From Acanthosoma haemorrhoidale (Eukaryota; Arthropoda; Insecta; Hemiptera; Acanthosomatidae), in NCBI GenBank assembly GCA_930367205.1, contig OV884011.1, positions 115,379,866 to 115,443,865 of the forward strand: a DNA stretch of 64,000 bases. The letters run 5' to 3'. The notes below the pieces were generated by a model. The model was given only the letters and a program-made list of their open reading frames with translations. It did not search any database and was not told the origin of the DNA. Every line of letters starts with the position of its first letter. Position 1 is the stretch's first letter. The translations under genes and the position numbers were made by a program. This document shows positions 1 to 13,300 of this stretch, piece by piece.

Positions 1-449
1 GAGCAATCCTGTTATTTTTTTTATGATTTTAGATACTTTTTACTCAATTTATCTTTTAGCCTTTTTCGACTAAAAAAAATAAACTGAAATTTAAAGTAGG
101 TAAATTTGTATCTTGAAATTGATATCACTGCATAAAAACAATCCAGATAAAAGGCAATGCCTAGACATTTTTATCGTTCAAACTTTTTCTTGGTTCATTG
201 AATAAAATTTAACACCTTTTATTTAACGTGCTGCATGGTATGTCTAAGAGCTGCTCCTTTCATAATAGAAGTCAGTTCTGTCTGCCCACAAATATTTATT
301 TCCCTCCTAAGTGCTATTGGAAGTTATGTATCTGTTCTCATTGGCTATAACATAGCATACAATAATATATTCTATATACGTATACATACATAATATCTAC
401 ATATATACTGTAGTATATATATGAGTCAACAACCCTGATAATTGACCAC

Positions 450-845
450 TCCAAGCTGACGCATCTAAATCTTCTTGTATGAGTCCACTAGCCTCTCTAT
501 AGAGGTAAGATTCATGGAGATGTTACTTCCCATAAGAGGGTTGAGGCAAGGGTAATGGTTCGACATACCTTTCCTTCAACCTTGCACTAGAGAAAGTGGT
601 AATCAGATATACAGATGCCTCAGTCTTCAACCGGACCGCCCAGCTCCTGGCACCTGCCGATGATATCGCCATTATGTGAAGGTCCTTTCAATCCAAAGGG
701 GAAACATTTATAGCACTGAAGACCTCAGCAAGAAATTGGGTCTTGAAATAAAAGCAAGGAAGGAAGCCAATATTCTTAGTAACAGGTCAGATCATCCCGA
801 CAGAACAGTAATCTTTTCTAAACATTGGAGAATTCATCTCTTTCG
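450..845 (+). pseudogene. Non-LTR retrotransposon reverse transcriptase relic
   Basis: Translating the forward strand gives, with stops and shifts, a piece of a LINE-type reverse transcriptase. A GLRQG motif lies near 540, followed by FNLALEKVV near 570-600 and FNRTAQLLAPADDIAIM near 628-675. The last carries the ADD of the catalytic (F/Y)xDD box, with Pro in place of the usual aromatic residue. In-frame stops follow GLRQG and IAIM. This order (RQGD, then NLALE, then the ADD box) is that of insect R1/I/jockey-like elements. Both ends are eroded. It is not a functional gene. Confidence 0.72.
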
Positions 846-860
846 GCTCAAAGCTTGTGA

Positions 861-1378
861 ATAACGTATAATTATAATTATTTATACAAATATTTTTAAA
901 TGAATTGGCTTATTACTCAATTACCAGGTTTTTCCTCCATGCATATAATAATAAAATATTAAAATGTTTGTGTTATATATATATATATATATGTATGTAT
1001 GTAAATTCATCTCCGGTGGTAAAGATTTGATAAAAAGAGAAAAAGGGAAACGAACTGACACACTTGGGCTCAAGAGAAAGACTAACTTTTATTATTCCGA
1101 CAATCCTACACATGTAGGATCATGGGTTGTTTACATCTCATGATCGTATTTATTTACAATACAGTCATACTCCTGACTTTAACTATGTATATATGTATAT
1201 ATATATATTTTTGTATCTATACGCTACTACGTATATTACGTATACTACGCAAGCTCACTACGAAATATTAAAATGTTTGTGTTTAATATTTTATTATTAT
1301 ATGCATGGAGGAAAAACCTGGCCAATAAGCCAATTCATTTAAAAATATTTTTTTAAATAATTATAATTATACTTTATG
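861..1378. mobile_element. Foldback (hairpin) element split by an insertion
   Basis: The left arm (about 861-961) and right arm (about 1284-1378) are inverted copies. Positions 924-961 and 1284-1321 match perfectly over 38 bp. The outer part matches with an 8 bp indel and a few changes. Without the central insert the element would be one long hairpin with a loop of about 13 nt. No coding capacity is seen, so this is a snapback or MITE-type element. Confidence 0.8.
975..1262. mobile_element. 288 bp insertion flanked by a 21 bp duplication
   Basis: The 21 bp at 954-974 are repeated exactly at 1263-1283, directly flanking this stretch. The duplication falls at the tip of the surrounding hairpin, as expected if the segment inserted there and copied its target. 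A long variable-type duplication suggests LINE-style retrotransposition. The insert begins with an (AT)n/(GTAT)n tract and ends AT-rich. It has no ORF of note, and I do not recognise its family. Confidence 0.65.
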
Positions 1379-3425
1379 TTAATTGGTTCTATATAATAAT
1401 AAACTACTGTAATGATTATATGAGCTCAAAATATTATCTATCTTTCTAACCCAAACCGCCACTGTCTCCTATATTCTTATGAGGCGGCTCGCTTCTGGAA
1501 CTGAAATCTATTTCTTCAAAGGACTTTCGTGTCAACTGTCGAATGGAGGTGGGCTGATATTCACCCATCCTCCAAGACAGGGTGAGAGCTATTTCAGAGT
1601 CAATTCAGTGTACTCTCATCGCTCTACCGAAATGATAAATAGATCGTTTGAGAGCGCACTTTTTCTTTTTAAAGCCCATAGTTATTTATTTATTGAGATA
1701 ATATATAAAAGCGTGTACATTAACCATACCATGTGTAAGCGTGTTGGTTAGGGTGGGCTCCTTGTACGGCACCAGAGCTGAGAGAACTTATTTTATGGAG
1801 TGTCTAAACTTTACAATAATCGTTTTAAAGTAAAAAAATATAATATTTAAAGAGGCCTTTGGGGGATCTAAATAAGTATGCTTAAGTTTGTACAGGTTAA
1901 GTTGGTCCCCCAAGTTATTTGATTTTTTTACGCGAAACCAGAGGTAAACATTTTTCAGGGGAGTGGCTTACACCATTGACCTAGTGTCTTCGCGTTTATT
2001 ACCTCCGCTCTTTCGTGGGATCATTTTTGACCAAGAACCGTTGATTTCAGCGCCGCTGAGATTAATGCCATTAGCCAGCTCCCTCTTTCTTTCTCCTGGA
2101 TCTCCTGGTGATTATTGCTGTCGACGGTTTTTAGCAGGCTTCGTCCAGGCAGTGCCAGGGTAGACTCCTTAATTCCACTGGACATCACGGGTCATTGGTT
2201 TTTAGGACCATTTATGCTAAGCCACCCTCTGTCAAAATTAATATTAAAGCTGTTTTTAAAATTTTAAACTTACAGCGTTAGAGGTGGCTTGCTACAATAT
2301 ATTATTATTAACTATATATATAAATAAATTTTCAAAAAGTCCCTTCATATCTCTTTCTTTACTTACTACTTATTACTTATGACATTAGATATACGTTGAC
2401 GTTTCGCCTATTCTTATATACTCCTAAACTGGGAACGAAAACATCACTGAACTTATTAATCATTTATTCATTCAGCTATATATGCGTACTGGCAAGATAT
2501 AACAGTTTTAAAAATTTTATATATGTGTTATTTACTCTCTTTCTCTGTATATATTTATATATATAATAAGTTCATTTGCTGATTTTTGTCTCATTTTCAT
2601 ATTATAGTTAAATTAAATAACATTCAGCAAAAAATTACTCCTCCTATTTCTTTCTCATGTTCAAAACGTGCTATGAAATGTTTTAAGTTCGCATAAGCAT
2701 ATTTGAATATTTTAGCTGTTTTATTGCACATTTAGGGATCGTTTCAATTAATTCACTACATAGGTACACATACACTAGAAGTTTGTAGCGTACACTGCCA
2801 AATCGCTTGTGCGTTTAATAAAATACTATTAAAGTAATACTGTTTTCACACAACTAAGATAATTTTCATTCCTACACCCGTTAACATATACGAAGTTCTG
2901 AAATAATAAAAATAAGCTGTTTGTATTTACATTTCTTGGTCGCCTATTAAGTGAATGATATATATTTCATATTGTAAATAATATCTCGTGGACAGCTATT
3001 ATCTGAATTATTACAATATTAACTTCACAATTACAATTTATTCTAAAATAAATGCAATTATTCTAGTAGGGAACGTTAAAGCAGCCAACAGCACTTCGGG
3101 TTCCCAATAACATTTTAGTGCTGATTTAATAAAAATCTTCTAAGCAGTTCTTGATAATTGGGTCCAAACACGTCTTCCGGACATTTTATATTGGTGATTT
3201 TAGTGTTAATATAGACCATTTGGTGGTCAAAAATTAGGTAATAAATTGATGTATTTTTATTTAGATAACAATAAGCGATTTCCATACCTGTATAAAAGTG
3301 TTGCGACCACTAACTACATAAGTTAAATCACCCTATACTCTGGTGCATATATATTGTAAGCAAAAGTAAAATAACATGAACTAAATGTATTGTAAATCAT
3401 TGTAAAGTGTTAAGCAATAAAACTC
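1379..3425. other. Intergenic, no gene seen
   Basis: This stretch is AT-rich without a convincing coding region. Two minor structures stand out. A 12 bp imperfect inverted repeat (TTGGGGGA/TCCCCCAA) lies between 1858 and 1911. A GC-richer block at about 1961-2227 is bounded by GAGTGGCTTA and TAAGCCACCC. Either could be a remnant of a mobile element, but neither shows clear target duplication. Confidence 0.4.
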
Positions 3426-3891
3426 GGAAGCGAAACAAGCCATAAACAAGCCAGGTACCCATCGGCCTAAGAGCAAGGGGTACTACCTGGCCGCCATAAA
3501 CAGTCGTAAACTTAGCAACCCTTTTAATGCATCTCTACCGGTCACGTGCCTCGGCGCAGGTGTGCAGAGGTACCACCTCGCAGCCATAAACAGTCCTTTA
3601 GGGGTCAAGGAAACACGCAATTGGTCAGCGGTCGCATGTTCTCACGCCGGCCAAGCCCCCCCCCCCCCCAAGCAGGAACGATATTTAAACCAGGGCGTTT
3701 CGCCCTGTAAGTCTAGTCTAGTTTCCTCGTCAGCCTCTGAGTCTCCTCATCCGCTTTTACTCGGTGGCACTTTACGCCAGGGCCACTGGCCCTGGAAGTC
3801 AGTCTCTTAGACTCCCCGTCAGTCTCTTAATCTCCTCGCCCGTCTCCTGGTAGACTCTCTGGCGACCTGTAACTATGCTTGTTTCGCTTCC
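3426..3891. mobile_element. GC-rich 466 bp MITE-like element, 15 bp TIRs, 4 bp TSD
   Basis: The element starts with GGAAGCGAAACAAGC (3426-3440) and ends with its exact reverse complement (3877-3891). It is flanked on both sides by ACTC (3422-3425 and 3892-3895), a 4 bp target duplication. It is roughly half G+C in a genome of about one third. GCCATAAACA occurs three times near the left end (3439, 3493 and 3583). Two short perfect hairpins occur at about 3689-3706 and 3776-3795. There is no transposase ORF, so it is non-autonomous. The 4 bp duplication fits few superfamilies (for example Sola or Chapaev type), but I cannot assign it. Confidence 0.75.
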
Positions 3892-4367
3892 ACTCGAACT
3901 CTCAAAAAACTTGCCTTATTCTTTATGAAACCTCTGTACCTCTTCTCTTGAACATAGTGCATTGCAGGGGCTCATACCTATCATAAATGGAGTCAAATAT
4001 TAACGCCGACATGGAACAATGGTCCATGTTATAAACTACAACAATCCGCACTTGTCACCAGGGCTAGGGTTATTAGGCACTCTCCTAGTGGCAACCCGAC
4101 AAAAGGTATTCAGCTTATAAGAAAAAATACGCTTATATTTTAAAAAGGGTACAATTATCTTACAGCTGCTTATTATGGATTTGGATCTCATTTATTTTCT
4201 TAAAACTTGCGTTGTATTAGTAGTTTTAAAACATTAAGTTTCACTTCCGCTGTTTTCTCTGTAGCCAATAGTTTGTTTTTGTTCTTAAACATAAAAAAAA
4301 TTTTTAGAAGTATTATTTATTTATTACAGTACAATTTTTATTTTGTTCTTATGTGTTTCAGGACAAG

Positions 4368-7300
4368 ATGAATATACTCGGGAGGCTGCTTACTGGTATG
4401 ACTTATTATTTAATAGGTATTTATATCTTTTTTTTTTTGTTCCATGAGGTAAACTCATGTTGACTGATATTGAAATAACGCATGATTTTATAAAAAAAGA
4501 ATGTATTAAATTACCTCACAACGTTATTTATCATTATCTTATTCTCTAATATAATATTGTGATGGTCAATAACAGATTACGAAAATAGGCAGATATATAT
4601 TTGTCATGGTGGCAACGAATTTGCATTGAAATGAATGTTACGTTTGTATGTCACCCGAATGGTAATTATGTTAATGAGTATACATAAGTAGAAGTGGCTT
4701 GATGTTTGGAGAAAGCCAGGCATTTGTTTGATGTAAAGAACTGCAACTGTCAGTAAAAGTTTCTTCATAAGGAATCTTAGGAAAAGTCTCTTATATATAA
4801 TTTTACGTTATTTAATTTGTTGTTTTTTAATATTACTTTAGTAGTTTTCCACGTACAGCAGTACTTCATGCCGTGTATATTAGCACTATAGAGCATAATA
4901 AGCTATTTAACAATAATAGAAATCAGTCTTTGGGTTGACTGTATTTAAAATGAGAGCTTAGATGGCTGTACTGCGGTGCATGACACTCCAAGGGTCCTAC
5001 CTACTGGAGTAGACTCACAGTACAAGTAGTTAAACTTTAACAATTTATTTATGCTAACGATACATTTGAAGATCCATACACATTAGGAAAACATAGTATG
5101 CTAGCCGTGTATTAAGCATATATGTTATGTTATGTTACATACTAGTATAGTAAATAGTAAGTATATTTACCTATGGCTTATGAGTCAGAACTAAATTTTC
5201 AAAAAATTGTTGATAGTAAAAATTGAGTCACAAATAATGTGCAATAGCTTGTCAAAATCACAATGTATAGTTGTGCCGGTTGTGAATGGATATATTCAAA
5301 GAAATTTCAATCAGTTTTGAAAAGCATCATACCTAGCAATTCTAAGTTCAATCAGAATTGAACATTTCTGTTTCGATAATATTCTAATAAATCCTTCCAC
5401 ACACCGTTATCCCGACATTTCTACTATACTTTTTGATAAATGCTCAACAAAATTTGCTAATGCTAGAGGGACAGCAGGAATATGAATGCGGCACATTTTT
5501 AGTTATGCTTTCCTAAACCTCAGAAAAGCATTGGTGTAATGGAAGTCTTTCATATGACAATGTAGTCTTTATTTAGAGTAGTCTTTAGTTAGAGCATCTC
5601 GCCAAAGACGTGGAGGTCCCGGGTTCGATCTTTTTTTCTTTGGCGAATACATAATATAAACGGATTACCTGATATATCACAGAATTTGATTATTTAAGGG
5701 AGCACATAATGTATTCTGGTAATATTAAAAGGGATTTCGGGGTCATGTATATGTTCTTGCATTGCATGTATACTGTTCATACTGCATCGATGTGCGAGTG
5801 AGTGTGATATAAATATGGTATGAATGAGATAACTCATCCCAGTTACCTATTTACCTGAGGGGTAGATTCAAATTCTTCCAGGATAAGTTATTTAATATCC
5901 AATTTAAAAAGTGCGCACAACGGTAGTTTTGAATACACTTATTACCAAGACTCTTCTGGCGTTCTTTTATCAATTTTTTTTTTATGTTTAAATGTAACTC
6001 GCTTTCACGAGCTAAATTAACGGTTATTCACAATTATGAACTGTCGTTTTCGTTAGTGTTGATATTCAACAAGATATATCCATCACACTTATTCCGCCAA
6101 ACGTTCAAATTCAGCGCTCTTGTTTGGAAATCCCACACAATTAAATCATTATTTTCCAACAGTTTTGTTTTAAACATTATTTCTGAACATTTATTACTAT
6201 GCAAGGCATTTGTTGTGCTGAGGAAGGGGTTCACTTCTGGTCTCCATTTTTAGGGTTTCATTGGTTTTTTGAAAACCAGAAACCCTTGTGTTCACCCTTG
6301 TATCTTTGCTCTGGTATTAGTTTTTGTGGCTCTCTTGACATGGAATTTCACATAGAGGTCCCGATTGATATACGAAATCGTAAAATATACCCATCTCCAG
6401 AAAACATTATAAGTGTCATTAATTAATCCATTGACATTAGAAAAATCTATAATTTTAATATGCAACAACACGTAATATGTGCTTTGTTTTATTAATCAAT
6501 AATTAACGTCATTAACATCATGTTCACAACTTTAAGTCAACTATAGATTTTTATTGTGTTAGCTCCATTTGACACCTAAATGATGCTTAGCATAAAAGAA
6601 GCTCCATCAAAAATAATAATGAGTCAACTATTATTTACTTGGTTATAAAAAAAATGAATTGGCCATCCTCTGGAGTTGGGTGTCTAGTTATAGACGTCAG
6701 TGTATTGTTAATAATATGTAATTAACTGGTAGACTGACCCTAGTAAAGTAGATTAAACTTGGTAGATTAAGATGGTAATTAAGTAATAATTGGTAGACTC
6801 TATTCTCATAAAGTCAATAAAATCGTGTTCACAACTTTTTCGCAGAAGCAACTAAACCCTTGATTATTTAATGACTTGAATTTTTCTAGGGGAGGCATTA
6901 TACCTTGTCCTACATGAGGTTATGTAATGATTATTAGTATATAATATAGGTTTTCATAATGTAAATATTTTCCGTAGGACATGTTGGATTTGGTAAGGTG
7001 GAAATAAAATATCTGTCTTTGCACACATTGAATTTTTAACAAACATAAAACAGTTGCTTTAAGGAGACAGATTGATTGAGGAGCTCACAAGCTATATAAT
7101 AAACTACTTATATAATAAATTAGTTATTTTGCACCGTGAGACAAATTTCTTTTGCAATATTATTTGTCATGATGAGGAAGTTTTATAATACAATCTCTTA
7201 CTTCCGTAATTATTTCAATTATCACTTTTTCCTGAGTAAGTCACCTAACGTAACAACGTTAATTTTCCACTCCAATTGTGATTAGTTTATTTCTTGTATT

Positions 7301-10300
7301 TTATAGTATTGGAAAATTCCGTGCTGGTGGTAATTTTCAACTGGTATAGAGTGAGTTGATACCCATATGTTGTGGCCAAATCGTGGTCATCTGAAACACT
7401 TGGTATACACGTATATCACTAATCACTACATGGAATACATGTACTTGGCTTTGCCATCCTTCGCCCTTTACTACGATACATATCGTTTGCCTAAGGAGGA
7501 TTCAAAACCTTCATTCTGTTTTTCAACCATGGATTTCTAGTCAGTATCTTACAATCCAATTGAGATTTATGTTTTTGATTGAATTGATTGATTGAAAGAG
7601 AGTACTGACTGGGGTATCTGGATACCGTCAGTAATCACAACGTTTAGAATTAGTTAAAATTCCGAATTGGAGAGTTTCACTATTGGCCAAAGGCCTAACT
7701 TAAAATAAACTTTATTTTAAGACAAAGTCCTGTAAGAATGACAAAAATGATAACCAAATGTAAGGCCATCGTCTGACCGATGTAGTTTATAAATTTGGTG
7801 TTGTTGATGATTATGATCCATGAATAAATTGATAAATAAATGTAAACCGACACAGGCTTGCCATCGATTCCAGCTTAAACATTTTCTGCGAATAAACATC
7901 AAAAATAATTAAGGAGAAACAAAGTAAGTAAGAAATTACTGCTGATGGTATAGGACCCAGACTAGTTAAGTAGAGATAAATTAAGAGGCCAGAAATTGAT
8001 AAAAACGGGATTTAAAATGTTGGAGGGATGAAGAAGGACTGATATATTGATGTATTGAGTACGAAATAGTGTAGGCAAGCGTGAGAAAAGAGCTGTCAAA
8101 TGAAACGGATCTGAGGACGACGGTAGGTCAGAGATCATGTCAGCGGTACTGGACCAAGGATTTGAGTTTATAGTGCATGATGGGGTTTTCCTAGCTAAGA
8201 TTTGGTAGAGGGAGGTCCCGAAGAAGAGTATTACCGTCTAGCTGAGGGAGTGTTGCCTATTTCATTGTACTAATTCCTGATTTATTTTACTACCAATAGC
8301 TGCAGCGAACCCTGTTTAGAAAACGGAACTGAAAGTCAGCTAACTTTACACCGACTCCTTAACTTTAAGGAGTAACTTTAGGCCGTTTCACAATAAATGT
8401 AACAACACTGAAAACCTCATTAGTACTTCTGACAACTGAAAACAAATGAATACTGCATTAGGTAGTAATCTATCCTACAATGACATACGCTCCAACGGTT
8501 TGGAGTTACACATGTGCTTCAAATTACTGACAACAAAATAATTAACAACTACCCTCGATACACCAATATAGCCAACTTGCTAACAAACTTTCAATTACCC
8601 ACAATCCTGCAGTTTGTATCCATACCCGAAAACCCATTAATCAGAGAAATAAGCAATACCAGTAAACACGCCATCAAAAGTTACAACTACAAACGCACAG
8701 AACATATATTTTTGTAATATCATTTGCCAAATTAAATTTTGTATTTACTTAATTATCTCTTTTATATTTCATTTAGATTTATTATTATTTATTAATTCAC
8801 TTTTCTTTATTTTTCGCTTCCTTTTTTTTTTCTTTTGCTTTTTGTTAGGTGTTTCCTACTAGTAGTGATTCCATCTTTTACTATTACATTACGTTAGCAG
8901 TAAAAAAAGAGTAAGCAGTAAAAAAATGCAGTTTACACATGTAAACGGTCTCGTTGATCAAATCAGGTATTATTTTATTGTGTTTCTGAGCAAAATTGTA
9001 AATTAAGTAAATAATAAACTTAAAAAAAAAAAGTCAGATATAGGTTTCAGTGTCGTCACAACTTCTTCGAGATTTTTCGTTGAATATTCCAACCAAAGTT
9101 AGAAGCTAGTTGCATTTCATCAATAAGAAAAACTCTGAGATAATAAATAATAGTAATAATATAATAGAACTTAAGTTAAGAGAAGCATAAGCAAGTTTTG
9201 ACTCTGAAACCTTTTAATTATTTGTAAAACACTTCTTCCTAATAAAAATGTCATTATTTATAAGCTAAAAGATAACCTATTATAATCTCCAATGGTAATC
9301 TAATGGTAATCTCCAGCAGCCTTGACGTGTTGCAGAACGATTTTTTTTTAAATTCCGCTCATGCTCTCCTCAGTACAACTGAGTTGACTTAAGTCCTCAG
9401 CTCAATCTAAAGGCTTATAATTTTACATGTAGGTCATATTTGACGTTGGTAAGACTGGAAAAATATAACCGTCTTGATAAAACTAGAGTAAGCTTTATTC
9501 TTAATTACTTGGTATTATATACAAAAAAATGTTCTGTCATTTTAAATCGTGTGGAAATGTAAAGACCTTAACTTTCTGAGCCACACTGTAGTTTGTGCTT
9601 TGTTTTTCCAAACTATAATTACGAAAAGTCATTATCACCGTTTTCGTCAGTTATTATGAGTTATTATAATACTCATTTTTAGTTGAAACGTGTACTTCAG
9701 TTGAGACATATAGTCTCCCTTTTCTTTGTCTTTTAACCCCCTCCTAACCCTTTGCTACCTGCTATGGCCAAGACACAAACACTTGTGGTTTAGCCTTCCT
9801 AAAAGAATGTTGTAACGCTGTAACTGATTAATATTTGTATATATATATATACCAGTGTTTTGATTGTTATTCATAATAAAGTTTTTTAAAAGACTCTCCT
9901 CAAACAAGATTATTTAACTGTCGCTTTCGTCGACAGGCCCAACGATGCTTAAAATAAACCCAAACCCAAGAAAAATAATAAAGGTTCTTTAAAAAAACGA
10001 CCAGTAATAAATATATATCTTTCTATAATATTGACTAAGGGATCAAATTAAAGATTTCGACATCTTGATTGATAATATGTAATATGTTTCGAGGTTTAAG
10101 GACTTTAATTAAGTGGAGTGATTAAAATTGACATTAAAAATATATTTAGTTTTTTACAGCTCCAGTTTGAAATATAGAGAAGCTATTTTGCATGAAAATT
10201 TTAATTTATTACTTCAGAGATGCTCATAAGAAAGGGGATTTTATGAAAAGTAATGAAGGGTCAATTATTTACTATTAAAAAATAAATATTCTCCTATCAT

Positions 10301-13300
10301 ATTAAGTTGGATATCAAATTAAAATCCAAGGCTTCCTAATATGAAGTACATGTAATAAGTGGAATACGATAAAATTGATTCAATAAAATCGTTTTTTAAC
10401 AGTAAAAAAAAAACCTCTTAATTGAGCGATGCATTGCCCTTGACTTTAATTTTTATTTTACAGCGCAATCGTGGCGGAAGAAATTGCAATTATCTTATCC
10501 AATCTGTCGTTGAACGAGCGCGTTAATCAGCCCGGTAATTAATTAAAACGGAGAGATACTTACCCATAGAGTTGGCTAATTACATTAGGGTTTATGGCTT
10601 ACACAACGTCCCAGTTCTCAGGAGAGACCGTGAGACCTTTCACACGACCTCAGGTCGGTGTAACATCCCTGCTCTCCTCCTTGGTCCCGTCATCCGCAGC
10701 GTAACCTCAGCTATCAGGGCGGAGTGTGCAATCCGGGCGTCCGCTCCTTACTTACTTTGTTAAACATTTGTCATTTTTTTTGTCGTAACCATAAAATTAC
10801 TGTAAATCATCAATAATATATGAATCGTTTGGTTGCACTATAAATAGTACCGTCCTGACCATCAATACGCATAGGTTTACAAACATCGATTCATTGATCG
10901 AAAATAAAATAAATTTTGACTCATTTATTGAACCTACAACCACTTTTCTTTTACAATCATTCTCATCTAACGAAAAAATCAATTTTAATGCACGAAAGGC
11001 GCACACTGAATGCCCACCTCCAACTAACCCACTAAAGTAGGTCACCCACCCCCTTTCATTTGACGGGTTTTTCATTAATAAATATTCACCTCTCTCTGGC
11101 CTTTCAAGTAATTTCGGCAGATATACCACTCTATAACATATCCTATTACAGTAGAATAGGTTACATCATTTAAAATTGTCCCTTTCATTTTTATTTTTTA
11201 AATTTGTATGTCCTGTTCTATCAATCCAATCATAAAATTATTGAGAATGGTGGTAAAACCACCGAAAGTATTAATATGAATAGCCCACAACAAGCCTTCC
11301 ACTATACCTAATAGTTTTTTCTTTACGGTACCCCTCCAATAAAATGTTTTCTTAGTTAAAAATAATTTAAATTATCAAACATTAACTATCAACAACTTTT
11401 GTATCTATTTGTTTTATGATTTCATATAATAATTGCAACGTTTTGGGCTCATTCAGTCCATCATCGAGCAACCCATGTCGTGTTGTTCAAATTAAATAAT
11501 TAATATTAAAAATTAAAACTATAATATTTAAATACGAAAATAAATATTTTTTATGTATTGATAATAATAATAAATAAATGAATATTAATTGATGCATTTA
11601 GTTTTTATTATTAATTATTTAATTTGAACAACACGACTGAACGAGTCAGAAATTTCCCAATTATCAAATGAAATTATAATAAAAATAGATACAGAAGGAT
11701 ATTTTGCACATTTTGTGATGTTTGATATATATATACGTCCTTCAAATTAATAATTATTACTACACTTTAAATTCTTATTGTATTAAATTTAAACTCAAAT
11801 ACAGGGTTCAAGCAGTAATCTTGATACATCAGAATGAGTTCATTGTTCCCCAGTCGATTTTTTAAAATCTATAGCTTGCTTTTTTTTTTGATGCGTGACT
11901 TACAGCACATTCGTCCAAGAAGTTTTCAGTTCCTATACAACGTACACTCTTAATAGTACTTTTCAAGCCAGTTGGATTAAGTGTTGAATCATGAGAACAA
12001 TGTCAATAAATAAAACACCTTATGTCTCTCCACAGCTTTATTTATTTTATACGTAGAAAAATAAATAAAGCTTCGGAAAGATGGGAGGTGTTCTATTTCT
12101 TAATATCCACACTTCACACCGGCACCGCACCATCAATAATTTCCAGAACTATCTCTACTTAGTTATTATATACGTCATTTCTAATCTTTCGTTGACGATC
12201 TAGCCGCCTTGACTACAGTGGGCTCTAGGAGATGCATTAAAATAGCTAGTTTCAGACTCAGCTATTGTCGAAATGTACCCACTGTCACAATTAAAGTGAT
12301 TTTACGTGTACGTTATTCTTGGGGTATCTAGATTATGAATGTCGCAATCGTGTATTAATTAGGTCACGACATGCGTGAGATGCCAATGCCTGGACAACGT
12401 TGCCCACTTAAACCTCGCAACCAGATCGAGAGGTTAGAGGTCGCCCACTCCTCCATGATGATCCTCCTTCGTGATGAATATTTGATAATACAGTTTTTTT
12501 TTTCCAAAATATTATGAAATCGCTAAAATTAAAGGCAGTAGTTCGTCGACTTTATTCACTTCATATACGGTTGTGAAACTGTTAGTCAGATTCGATACAA
12601 GTAAAATTAGCATGAGAATCCTTTGGGGTCAGTCAATGTTGAAATAGCACCTTGAGAGGAGCCTAGCACAAAGGCCATGCACGTGAGAGGAGAAGGTCCA
12701 CCATATGAAGGTATTAATTACAAATCCCTTGGTGAATTTTCTTCAATGAAATTAAATTAGAGGAATGATCTAGAATGGAATGTCTATGATAACAGACACG
12801 ACTTTACCGCCAGCTTTAATTTTTTGAGCAAAAAAACAATTTCACACTTGAAATGAAAAAAAAATGATATATATTATTTTGAAGGATGCTAGTATTTAAC
12901 TTACATTCTTGGACAATGGTTCCCTAATAATAATAAAATAGGATGTTAAGGCTAATTTAGTTCTATTGACAATAAATTAACAGGCTGGGAGAAGTGGTGA
13001 ATTATCCTAACATTAGTTCTGTTTGCCACTACACGTCATTCCTGGCCAATTGTAAAATATGAAAATAAGGAGCCATCGAGGAGGGAAACGGGTGTTAAGA
13101 GCTAACTTTTGAGATGATTTCTGTCAGTTTGGAGAAAGTCTGACAGTGAATATAAATTGAAGGAGAATTGAGAGAAACTGGGGTGAGGTTCATCACAGTT
13201 GAGAAATTTTAATAGGCTGGTGGCTTAAATCAGCTAATTACTTCTGTATATATTTATAACCAATCATCCAAACCATTCAGAATGTATTCTATTGTGAAAT

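Noticed and set aside
401..1215. AT/GTAT microsatellite-like tracts
   Set aside because: Simple repeats are expected in this genome; the structure they sit in is reported separately.
1961..2227. GC-richer block bounded by GAGTGGCTTA and TAAGCCACCC
   Set aside because: The ends match over only about nine of ten bases, and no clear target duplication flanks them.
5984..6426. Overlapping open frames of 66-89 codons on both strands
   Set aside because: The composition is ordinary intron-like and no family was recognised. Frames on both strands suggest chance in a slightly GC-richer patch.
10797..11129. 110-codon open frame on the minus strand
   Set aside because: It has no recognisable domain, lies in an intron of another gene and shows no splice or homology support. 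It is kept only as an unexplained ORF.
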